Origin: Strongylocentrotus droebachiensis
Taxonomy: Eukaryota; Echinodermata; Echinoidea; Camarodonta; Strongylocentrotidae
Direction: 5' to 3'
DNA: 64,000 nucleotides
Assembly (NCBI GenBank): GCA_035222895.1
Contig: JAVYIG010001838.1
Coordinates: 230,092-294,091, forward strand
Shown here: in pieces, positions 46,123 through 58,100 of the stretch
How the letters are laid out: each line of letters starts with the position of its first letter
How positions within the stretch are numbered: the first letter of the stretch is position 1
Translations under genes and position numbers: made by a program
Notes under the pieces: generated by a model
What the model saw: only the letters and a program-made list of their open reading frames with translations
Told to the model about the DNA's origin: nothing
Databases searched by the model: none

Positions 46123-49100
46123 CTGAAAGAACGAGATTAGAATTATAGTTTGTCTTTCAAATAAAGTGATGTGTACATATATATGAAAGAGCATATAAAT
46201 GAACTACGGCAAATGCATCTTCTTAATTAAATCAAGAATTTCAAACCTTGTCTTTGTCAAAGATAGCAGCAAGATTCTCGCCTACATCCAGCTCCTCTTC
46301 CTTGATCCACTGAGTGACTGCTGGACAAATGACCTTGACCACATCTTCAAAGACATCAGGTGTTCCCTTGACCATTGGGATGCGAGTGAACTCAGGTTGG
46401 ATGGTGTCCAGATTTTCGAGACAAATGGGGATCAGCTGTAGGTGCTGTTTGCCCTGTGGTGGAATGAAATTAAGAAGATTCTTTGGTTAATTCTTTCTTG
46501 AACAAACGTGTCCTGAGATTCCCTGTGTAATCCATCTTCACTCCTTTGAGCCAATGGACAAATGACATATGGTATTCAAAGACATTTTATTCTCTTCAAC
46601 AATGGAAACGAGGGAACTCGGGTTGGATGTACGTGTCTCGTTCTTCAAGGCAGATATAGATCAACGTTAGAAGCTGTTCCCCCCCATAGAGAATGGATCA
46701 AATCATTGTAAACTATCAAAGCTAAAGACGCTCAGTTTAAAAGTGTTTGATACTTGAGCGGAATGTAAGTGAAACAGCTTCAATAGGGTTAAATTCTGAT
46801 CCACAACGTTATTTATACATATTCACAGAGACTTTTACAACGTAAACTAAAGGGCAATATTGTCACCTGATACTTATTACCTGTAGAAATATTGTATGGT
46901 TGCCAACTGCCAAGCCTCTCATTACCACACATTTCACACTGTGATGAACAAGGTCGGTTTAATTTGTGCTCATGTTTCTAGTGTAAAACACAGGCTCCTG
47001 AGTAATATCCCTTGCTTTGCCCTATGTTCTTGATTGCGGACCTAAACCAGACCTGGCAATTTCCAAGTACCTATAGCTATCATGGGCTTTATAAAATGAT
47101 CAATGTCAAACAAATGAACACTATGAAACAATCCATACTGGTTAGTAAATAATGAAATCAAATTGTCAAAACAGCAAATACACATGATATATTGGTGCAT
47201 TTGTCCGATGGTTATTGCATTGTCTGACAAAATCATAATTTCATCATAAATAAGGTGTCATTTGAAAATGGAAATGAATCAAGCACTAACTATTATCAAC
47301 ATGCCGTTTGACTGACAGCGGTGGAATGAAACTTATGTTGAGGCCGATGTAAATGTGTGTCAAATTGTTCATGTAGCTACATACAGTAAATGCCCGTCTT
47401 CCGGAGGGCACAGCGAGAGATTTCATTTGAATGTGAGGCTTCTTGGGGGAATTGTTGTAAAGAAATTTTTGGGTTCCATCCAGTAAACAAAGATCTCATG
47501 CTCAATCTTGTAATTGAAAACAAGTCAAGATATAGTTTCCAGTTCACCATGACTGTGCCATGGGCCTGGAGGGTGTTTCACAAAACTTGTCATCAGTGAC
47601 AAATGACAGATTTTGTTATAAGCTACTGAAATCCTTGCTTCTGATTGGTTATCAGCAGATTTGTCACTGATATTTGTCATTGAAAAAGGCTTTGTGAAAC
47701 AGGTCCCTGGTGGTGGAGTCCCTGGTAGTGGAGCCGCTGCCCGGCAAGCAGTACCGGTAGATGGCAGGTTAAAATCCAGCTGGTTCAAAGATATTTTCTG
47801 ACTTGTTTTCAATTACAACGTTGAGCACTCGATCTATATTTACTGGATGCAAATGCAATCCAAAATTTCTTTACGACAAGAGATTTCATGACAATTAATG
47901 AGATTCATCACTATACATATAATTAGTTAGTGTGTGTTAGTTTTCAATACAGGATGCAATCCGGCTATGACCATGCTAATGAGAAACCAAATGTGACCGC
48001 AGGCAGGCAGGCAGGCTGACATGCTTAAAGAAATGAAATGTGTTAATTTTCAATACAGGATGCGATCAGGCTTCAACGATGCTAATGAGAAACCAAATGT
48101 GACTGCAGGCAGGCTGACATGCTTAAAGAAATGATGAACTCTCACTTTCGAGAAGTGTTTGGCCTGAGCCAAAGCAAACTCTTCCTGGCAGACAGCGGAC
48201 TTGAGGTACGGGGTGGATATGAGAGCCAGCATACACTGAGAACCATCGATAGAGTGATAGAGGGTACGCTGCCAGGATTTGCCTGCAATAAAACCATGAC
48301 GTCCAAAAGGATGAAGGTAAGGAGAACAGCAATACTGTCAAGCAACTGAATACCGCACCCCTGAATATCCCGTTAGTCTCGATGGCACCAACTTCTACAG
48401 TTAACAACTAAATTATTCATATCCCTAATTTATACCCAGTTTTGTAATTTTTTAAGTATTTGAAAAATTGCTTGCCGATTTATGTTTCTTGAGAATGTGA
48501 CATATTAAAGCTTACATCAAAAAGTATTCAACAAAGGTCCAGATTCAACTAGTCCGACATTCATTATTGAGTTATGAAAAAAGAAAAAAGAAAATTTACA
48601 AGGGGTATGAATGATTTAGAAAATTGTATATATTAAAGAGGTCCTGGTTAAAGTACGGGTAACAGAAAATTTTGATTCTAAATAATCAAAATATTGGCGG
48701 TCTTTTTCTTAGAAATCTGTGTTTGTATACCATCTATTAAAAGTGATTTTTCAGGACAATGGGCTATGCTAGTCTTACAGGAGATAATCACCCCTCTGCT
48801 ACTGCATATTCTGCACACTGATAATTGGACAACTCGAGAGCATTTTGTCACATACGTTACCAACTACGTTAATATTGTAGTACTAGGAGGACCCGTGGAA
48901 AATCCACGGGATTCTAGGGGAGGGCCGGGGGTGGGGGGTTAAATAGATAGAGGCCTATGTGCTATCGAAAATAAAATTAGATTATTTTTATGTAGACAAT
49001 TTTTATAATATATCTGTTTGACCATGAATGGCGCACCGTAACAAAAACTATGTCAGGTAGGATCTCGATAAGTACGATTTATTTGCATTATTATTGTTGT

Positions 49101-52100
49101 GATGTAGTTTTCATGAAAAAAGTAAAAAAAGCAGAAGCTTGGATTATGATTTTGTTGGCATTGTTCACAAAATTTGTATAATAATTTTTAAAGTAAAGAT
49201 TTTACGCGAAAAATCGGACGGTTTGTGCCAATATGTAGCAGCCAGCTGCATGCAGTGCACAAATTGGCTCGACTGTGCGTGTGACTGTGAGCGTAGAATC
49301 CAGTGAACAATTTTTTTTTTTTTTTCGGGGGCTCGATCTATATCAAATTTTTGGGAAATTTTCGGGGGTTACTTTTTCAACTTTCGGGGGCTCTTTTTTC
49401 TTGGGCTAATTTTTCATTAATTCATTTAAGGATAGTTTGTTTAGTTTGGTAGCGTAGTGTTACGTAAAAAAAGCGTACTTTCTGCATCAAGTTTCTACGC
49501 CGAAAGTACGCAAATTGTTTAAAACATTAATTTGTTTGCGTCCATCTTGCGTACCCCTTTGCGTCCCTCAGGGTATAGTAACGTAGGCCAGCGTACTCTC
49601 AGCGTAGTTGGTACGCAACTCTACTATGGACCCCACGCCAATTAGTGATCGACCTGCCAGTGTCACAATTCATTTAAGGATAGTTTGTTTAGTTTGGTAG
49701 CGTAGTGTTACGTAAAAAAAGCGTACTTTCTGCATCAAGTTTCTACGCCGAAAGTACGCAAATTGTTTAAAACATTAATTTGTTTGCGTCCATCTTGCGT
49801 ACCCCTTTGCGTCCCTCAGGGTATAGTAACGTAGGCCAGCGTACTCTCAGCGTAGTTGGTACGCAACTCTACTATGGACCCCACGCCAATTAGTGATCGA
49901 CCTGCCAGTGTCACAAATAAGTTATTAAAAATATGCTCATCTGACCGTAATTAAATGCCTAAAACCCCCGAGCCTTCGGGGGTTCGGTTCAGCCCTTTGA
50001 ACCCGTGGACATCACGCCTGCACTCAACTCGCTTTGAGCTACCTGACCCCCCCCCCATACTTTCAAAAACGTTTTAAGGCATTGATTTTATGCAAGAACT
50101 GTTTCATAGTAAAAGTAATATCATGTTTTTAAACGACCATGATGACCGTCCGATTTTCTTGTGAAAACGTTACTTTGAAAAATGAATATCGAAATTCAGC
50201 ATACAACTATACATGGACAGAATAATCACAATCTAAACTCAGGTTTCATACCTCTATAGTCACGAAACTATATTGAAATAGGGGCAATAAGAGCAATTTC
50301 AAAATGTTGTCGAGTCTACTCTAGCTCAGCTCAGCTCACACACAGTCACAGTTCCGACAGTGCTCGGCAGCAGTGGCGCACTGCACGGCCCGTGCCTCAC
50401 GGCAGCTAGCTTGCAACTGAACTGTCAGTTACGATGAATTTCTTGTGAAAACTTTACTTTGAAGAATGATTATCAAAATTCAGTAAACATGGACAGGATA
50501 ATCACAAAGTAAGTCCTGCTTTCATACCTCTAATTCACGTAAACTATATACAAATCACGGCAATCATCATAGAATCAGAGTCGAACCGACTGAGCTGTGC
50601 GTGTGACGGTGAGCGTAGAATCATCGCATACATTATACACGTACGTTCGTACACGCAGCAGGTCCGGCTGGCCTACAAAGCATATCCTATAGAAAGACGC
50701 ATAACACGGATAAGCCCAACCCGTGAGAGCGTGCATTTCTTACATCCCCTCACCCGTGTGAGTCATCTGTTGATGTGTATTTCTCTTACATGCTACAAAG
50801 CATATCCTATAGAAAGACGCATAACACGGGTAAGCCCAACCCGTGAGAGCGTGCATTTCCTACATCCCCTCACCCGGGTGAGTCATCTGTTAATGTGTAT
50901 TTCTCTTACATGCTACAAAGCGTATCCTATAGGAAGAGACCTAACTCGGGGTACGCGGCACACCCGTTACAATAAGATTTGCTACACCCGTTGACGCGAG
51001 TGGATTCTCGTCCAATGTGTGTCTCTTCGTCTCTCTTTGATAATTAGACAGAGGGCGGGAGCACGCCTTGCCGACTCGCTCTCACAGGTTCGTCGCCTCC
51101 TTGCAATCCACCACGCTCGCCGATCTCTCGTCCGCCCGTCCTCCCTGGCACCCCGAAACCGCGTTTAACGGCATGGACGTCGATCGCGGGGTCGACGTGG
51201 CACGCGGGTTACGGGAGACAGGCCTCGTGGAATTGTGCCGCCGTCCCCGCGCCACGGCGGAGGCGGGCGCGGTCGGGGAAAGACGTTTTTGATGAACCGT
51301 TTTGTCCCATTTTGGACCCCCCGCGGCGATTTTGCGTATTAATAGTATAGATACCCTATATGCACCACTGTACATATTTGATAGCCTTACTATAGCTCAG
51401 ATGAGATGAAATTTCTTGGAGGATGATCGTTTTTATATACAGTAGTCTTGCGGGTGCACCATGTGAGAGAGAGGGAGGATTGAGGAGTCCTGAAAAGGAC
51501 TCTCTGTAATCTTTCTTGAGGGTGTGTAGTCCTGAAAAAGACTGTTGGTTATCTTTCTTAGCTTATAGTTCTAAGGAGAACTATAGCGCTTGGAGAGGAT
51601 GAGTGACGGGAGTTTTTATGTTCACCATCTTCCATTTTCCACAGCACTAACGTCTTCTGGCAAGACATTTATCTACATTTGCCACACTCCACTCAGGTGA
51701 GGTTAATGGGTACCCTGTAGGAAGAAATTACTTAAATGCTAGAGCTCCATTTAAACGGTAAAGCTAAAGCCGGGTAATAATTTGATTGTATATAGGGCCC
51801 TCAGGGAGAACTGTATAAATACTGATGAGGCTACTCTGAGTAAACAAGACATTATATTACTACATTGTATTATAATATTATGATACCTGGTAATAGACCA
51901 ATAACCTTGTAATTACTGAACTTCCAAGTTAAAAATGACAGAAAACTCTCGATCTGCACTCCAATTAGGAGGCTTATTCACATTACAAGATGGTTAATCC
52001 ATTATTACAAGATATTAAGCTGCACTTGCTACTCTCCGACCAGGTGTGAAATGGGTACCCGGTAGGATGCGGCCGTCATTGTTGGTCAAACAGTTTTTAA

Positions 52101-55100
52101 GCGTCAAGTAACGCCTGGCTGGAATGCTCCCCAGGGAGTGGAGATTGTGCACACAGCCACACAGTGTGTGCGGGCAAGCACTGATTCCAACGACTAGGGT
52201 AATAGTATATTTGTAAAGCGCTTAGAGACATTTGTATTAAGCGCTATATAAAAGCTAAATATTATCACAATCAGACTTACCAGTCTTTAACTCTTGTACA
52301 TCAAAGAAGATCTTCAGCTCAGGAGCGAGGCTCTTGAAGGTCTCCACAAACCGATTAGCCTTGTCGCTGTCACAGTGGGAGTACGAGAGGAAGATATCGT
52401 AATAGAGCGGATCAAATTGTGCCACCGTCAGCTCCTTGTGGAGTTTGACAGAGAGGGATACGCCCACCTGCGAGCATGCTTCCTGGATCTTAGACTGATC
52501 AGCAGGTCTGCAGGAGAAAGAGAACATTGGTTAAAGGCATCGTTTGTTAGATCTGAGATGCATGGCCTTACGTGTAATCAGTGTCTGTGATATTTGCGCT
52601 TCAAAATGATCATGAAGTGCCTCAAAAAGTAAAAATCTTTGAGTGACCAGTTTTACCATACTCATTTTTCCCCAATAGATATTAAAAAACCGTTAGGAAA
52701 ACGCAAAATTTGGTTTTGATTTCCAATCATAAATATCTTGATAATCAGACATGCGATCGGCTTGTAAAGGTCATGGGATTCCTGACTGACCAATAGGATA
52801 AGAATAATGATTGCAGCATGAGCTAAATCCAGGATTTTGTTTAGAATCTGAGGCAAAGATACCCAATCCCTTTAAAGTATTTCAAACTTTGAGCTGTGTG
52901 ACATATTCCAAAGTAAGAGAGTGCAGAAAACTTTCACCACCGTCAACTGTGGGTGCTATGACAGAGAGAGACACACTGACCTAGGAGGCATCCTGGATCT
53001 TGCAAGGATCAATGGGTCTGCAGAATAGGACATCACTTATCTTTTGAACTTTCAAGTGCATATCTCTTGAACTCTTCTAAAAAGTAGTACAATACAGGCC
53101 TATACAGCATAACGATAAGAGTACAAAACATACTTCAGTGAAAAAGCTAACATGCTGTCAATTTCAAACATCAACTCTACATCTGGACCAAATTGAAGAA
53201 AAGACTGGAGCTCTGAACGCACCTGCAATCCACGTACTGCACAAGTCCCATGTACGTAGGCATGATATCCACAGAGTGCACATAGACTGGAGCCAGCATG
53301 TCACGGTTAGCCCTGCGGTTACAACAGAGGGCGATGTTGTATTGGTCGACACATCCCTTGTTCTGAAGATAGTTGGGAGTCAATACTACAGATAGAGAAA
53401 GGGGAAGAATAGAGTTGAAGGATGACAAAAGGATAACAAAGTTATTTTTGAGATAACAATGAAAAGTTCTAGTCTACATAAAGATGATGGGGAAGAAAAA
53501 AGTCTTCTTCTTCGACCTCGATCCTCCGTTGGGGTGTCGGAGATCAACAGCACCACCTCTGCCTGCTATGGGGGGTATCATACAAGTAGAATGTAAGCCT
53601 CATACAGTATCATTATGATTTATTTAGCAATCACTCAATCACCAGTACAAAGTAAATTTAAATATAATTTATAATTAAATTTAATAGGAATTAAGAGCAC
53701 ATCTTCTACCCCAGGATGCCAGGGCAGAAAAAAGGAAAAGCATTGATTGTAATAATTTCCCCCATAACTCCGTTCTTCTAAAGGTATTGCATGAATACGT
53801 AACCTCTCTATTTCCCAGTAACAGCATAATTAGCACCCAAACTAATATCATATTGACAATGTCTGTTCCCTATTCCAAAGATCATTGTATTGTCTAATTG
53901 ATGATTATTATTGATGTTTTAATTGTAATTTGTTAATTTTGTAAAAGGGGCACCAGTTCACAAGATTTCAATCTTTATGGGTTGCCCCTAACGATATGTT
54001 AACTTTATATAAACATATTTCGCCTTGTTTATGATTATGATATGTATGTATTTTCTATTTTTGTATTGTACATTTACTATTTTTATATCGTTGAATAAAT
54101 GAATTGAATTGAATTGAACAAATTTTGGAAAGACATGTACAGTGATAACAAAGGATGTGTATATGTACATCTTTACATGTTTATATGTCATGTGACACTA
54201 TTGTCAGGACAACCTACTCACCTGTGACAACCCTGGCACTCTTCATCATGACAGAGTACATGTCTTGCTGGAAGACGCTGTCCTTGTCTAAGGTCTGCTG
54301 GGAGCCGTCATAGATACGGATGCCATCCTTGGCTCCGGTCAGCTTCTCCCTGATCTCCTTGGCAACCGCGCCATCCTCCTCACTGAATGACAGGTAGATG
54401 TCAAACTCCAGCGGAATCTCCTGAAAGATATAAACATCAAGATGATCGATGTCCATTTTCAATAATTTGTTTGGTATAAAATAGCATCAACCAACTCATA
54501 AACACGATCTCATTACATAGATTAAAGGGATAGTTGAGTTCTGTTGCAGAAGGCGCTACACAAAATATTTTTTTGTGAGAAAATGAAAAACTGAGTGTCA
54601 AATTTGAAAGAACATACAGTTTAAATGACAGAATTATCTTTGTTTGATCAAAATTGGTGCAGAGACGGCTGACATATCCATAAATATAACGATTTCTAAT
54701 ACTTGTGTACCACTACAAATATTAGATAATTTGAACCAGCCGTTGGAAAAACAAAATAGCGCCTTTTACGTTATATTTCAGCCAATGCCGATGTTGGCTA
54801 TTTTGTTGGCTTTTTCTATCCTAGCTCCTCTACTGTTTTTAATTTACATTAATGATCTTACACATTCTTCTAAAAACGACATTGTTACTATTATTTGTGA
54901 CAAGTTCACAAGCACAAATCAGCGCATTCAACTGCACCTCGCAGTTAAATGAAAGTCTTTCCCCGCGTGGGTTTTTCAACATGGACCTGGCTTGCTGCCG
55001 ACAGAGTAGGTAAAAAAAAGAAAAAAAGTCTTATACACAGAGATTTACGGTATACTCAGTTACCTTTGGTAGAAGTAGCTGCATCTCATAGCGCTCCTTG

Positions 55101-58100
55101 AGTTCGTTGAAAGTCGCTATGACAGTATCAAAGCATCTGAGGGAGTGCTTCTGCAGTTTCCCGTCCTGTACCTTGCAATAGAGGACCAGCTTCAAAACCC
55201 GGAGAGGAAGCCCAGCTTTCATCCAGCCCACTGCCCCTTGAACCATGCCTTTCAACATGCTAGCTTCACCATAACCCTGTAAAGAGAGAAATGATTTCCA
55301 TGGTAACATACAACATGGAGGGTTGTTTTGTATAGAGTTTGAGAAAGCCCATCTTTCATCCAGCCCATGCACTGCCCCTTAAACAATGCCTTTTAACATT
55401 GAATGGAAGAAAATAAGTGTTTATTTGAATTGAATTGAATTGAATAACCCTGTGCAGAGAGAAATGATTGTTACCATGGTAACATAGAGATTATACTTTT
55501 TTTTGCTTCATTATATTTTGAGACAGACCTGCTTTCATCCCACCAATAATAGAAATAGTAATTATCACGATGGAAATATACACGGTTGGTCATAATGGTG
55601 GAATAATTATTTTCACCCCAAATTATGGAATGATTTTGACAATGATTTATTCCTAATAGATCTAAATAATAGTATACATTCTCAGATTTTATAGAATAAT
55701 AATTTGCGAGTGTTTGTTTTGCCTGACTGCTAAAAGCATGTGTGTGCTACTATGCTAATCAACTAGGGGACCTACATCCTTAAGTCATAACTGACAGTAA
55801 TGAGGATTAATGCCTCACAAAAGGGCACTAGTATAGCTGATCAACAGTTTTTATTCTGGGGCCTCACAGTAACGAGGCCATTAATTGTTTAGCCACTGAA
55901 TCATGACTGTACGCAGCTGGGGCTAGAGTACATGCAGGGCCGCCCCCACAAATACCAAAAACAAAGAAAATAAAATAAATTATCAATAATTCATTGCATT
56001 TTCCCCCGGTCCCCAACAGGAAAAATTCCTCTGTAGGGCCATGCATTATGGTTCAAGGCATGCCCACATATAGGATCTTTTAATGTAGGGGATCGGGGCA
56101 TCCTTTAACAATGTTAAATCAGAGATGCACGGCCCTACATGTTATCAGTGTCTGTGATGTGGTAAATATTAAAACCCTAAAAAAATTGCGCTTCAAAATG
56201 ATCCAAGAAATGCCTCAAAAAAGTAAAAAATCTTTGAGTGACCGGTTTTACCATACCGTAATTAACGGTGTATAAACCGCACCTATTTGCCGCCGAAAAA
56301 AAATCAAAGTCGGGGGTGCGTTTTTTGTTTTAAAGTTTCGATTTATGCCCCTCCACCTGGCGCTATGCCTGGCAATGTCTCCCAGCTCAGTACTCGGTGT
56401 GTTGACTCACCACTAGGAAACTAGAACAACACTCAAATTTGTCTGTCATTTTGGTTTGAAAGTAATCTTTCTGATAGATCTCAATATGTAGTTTATAATA
56501 ATAATTCCTACACAAGGTTCTATCCTAGGTCCTCTACTGTTTTTTGATTTACAATAATGATCTTACACATTCAGCTGCACCTCGTAGTTAAATGATTTTT
56601 TTTTTTTTTTTTTTTTTTTAAGGGCGAAAAAGAGGGGTGCGGTTAATACACGAGGGCGGTTTATACAACGTCAATTACGGTACTCGTTTTCCCCAATAGA
56701 CTGTTGTGTTATGAAAACCGTTAGGAAAACGCAAAATTTGGTTTTGATTTCCAATCATAAATATCTTGATAATCAGACAGGCGATCGGCTTGTAAAAGTC
56801 ATGGGGTTCATGACTGACCTAATTAGGGTTTATAATTATCATTGTAGCATGAGCTAAATCCATGATTTTGTTTCAGAATCTGAGACAAAGTTACCGGACC
56901 CCTTCAATTAGCTTACCTGATCTCCAGTATTGAGAAGTGGACTGATGACAGAACCATCCTCATTCTTCAGTATAGAAACCAAGCAGCGGAATACGTTTGC
57001 GACCAACTCCTGAGGGCGGCCATCATAGCGTTTTCTGGATAATTCAAAACCAACAAATAATCAAACTTAAAGGTAATACAAAGTTTTGGGAAATTTTGAA
57101 AATTGTATTCTTTACAATTTTGATATTTTTGGATGCCCCTGTGGATGTTTTATAAGCACTAGAAAATTTAGCACCTAAAACACTTTTGCTTTCGAGAAAA
57201 ATTGAATATAAAATTTTTCCGGTGCTCCTGGTAAATTTTGATGAATTTCAAATAGCGCCTACGGCCGTACAATGGTAGCTGCGACCATGAAAATCTCGGA
57301 ATATGTAGTTGTGATATATAATTTCCAAACAGGAATAGCTAATTGCTTGTTTTTAGTCAATAAACATTGTTTTATAGCTTAATTAGTATCTTGACCTTGA
57401 GAGGGAGCTATACAACATGAAGAATTTATTATTTACAATTTCATAACGAAATGCAGTAGGCCTAGAACATGGCCAGAATAATCACAATTTCTATCATGTT
57501 ACAGTTCTTGCATCAAATCAATGCATTAAAACTTAGTTATTTAACTAGATAAATGCTTTCTTTTTTAATGGGTAATTATGAAGCAGGAAGCCCGAAACCT
57601 TAGCCTACTAACAAATCTCAACAAACTGTATCCTTTTATGAATTAATGAAAAAGTAGCCCCAGAAAAAAAGAGCCTCAAAAATGGAGAGAAAAAAGCCCC
57701 TTAAAGTTGAAAAAGTAGCCCCAGAAAAATTTCCCCAAAAATAGAAATGGAGCCCCCAAAATGAATTTTGTTCCCCCCTGGCTATTATTATTACTATTAT
57801 TAAAGACAAGATCATACACTCTTCCTCTTTGTCTACAGGATCTTCAAAGACAGTACCCCTCAGTACTAGTTCTGCTTGGTACATGAAAACAAAGAAGCTA
57901 ATTATGAGTTCCTCTGCGACATCCTGTTATTGATAAAACAAAAATCCTTTGTATCCTTCCTCATGCAAGTCCCACAGTTTATAGACTTCACAACGGACTT
58001 ATTTCTTCAGAACATGCTTTCTACTGATCCAAAGATTACAGACAGGATGAATGAGTCAATATGTCCCAATAATAATTATAAACAGTTTAATACCATTAAA

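Larger units (their letters stand above)
46454..48145 (-). other. TIR gene intron 8
   Basis: It contains a decayed copy of exon 9 (46540-46690), a foldback element (47452-47879) with a nested GTTTCACAAA MITE (47571-47705), and a tandem repeat next to exon 8 (47945-48130). Confidence 0.7.
48883..51351 (-). mobile_element. Non-autonomous Helitron
   Basis: Read on the minus strand, the element begins TCTATACTATTAATACGC after a host A (51352). It ends with the hairpin CCCGTGGATTTTCCACGGG, five bases, then CTAG before a host T (48882). TC start, hairpin near the 3' end, CTRR end and insertion between A and T are the defining marks of Helitrons. It is 2469 bp. No Rep/helicase frame is present. The first 300 bases are GC-rich. 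It carries a perfect 248-bp tandem duplication and a 120-bp tandem array. Confidence 0.88.
48283..52280 (-). other. TIR gene intron 7 (3.9 kb)
   Basis: Mostly occupied by the Helitron at 48883-51351. SINE fragments lie at 51640-51835 and 52009-52260. 48283-48882 is AT-rich and shows nothing clear. Confidence 0.75.
52508..53222 (-). other. TIR gene intron 6
   Basis: Holds a TTAA-type repeat (52531-52875) and a decayed copy of exon 7 (52932-53030). Confidence 0.75.
55277..56916 (-). other. TIR gene intron 3
   Basis: Contains a partial decayed duplicate of exon 4 (55320-55490) and repeat C (56122-56903) split by a 425-bp RT-carrying MITE (56256-56680). The rest is AT-rich. Confidence 0.7.

Noticed and set aside
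48883..48940. Plus-strand reading of the hairpin followed by CTAG as a Helitron 3' end
   Set aside because: No TC start in the right position upstream on the plus strand; the minus-strand reading has both correct termini and A/T flanks.
52531..56903. Shared intronic block near exon 7 and exon 3 taken as a segmental duplication of the gene
   Set aside because: The block has TTAAAGG/CCTTTAA ends, at least in the 52.5-kb copy, and behaves as a dispersed repeat; the exon duplicates lie outside it.
57636..57884. Possible extra TIR-gene exon containing LVLRGTVFEDPVDKEEE
   Set aside because: No donor is found in a matching phase, and exon 2 joins exon 3 in phase without it.
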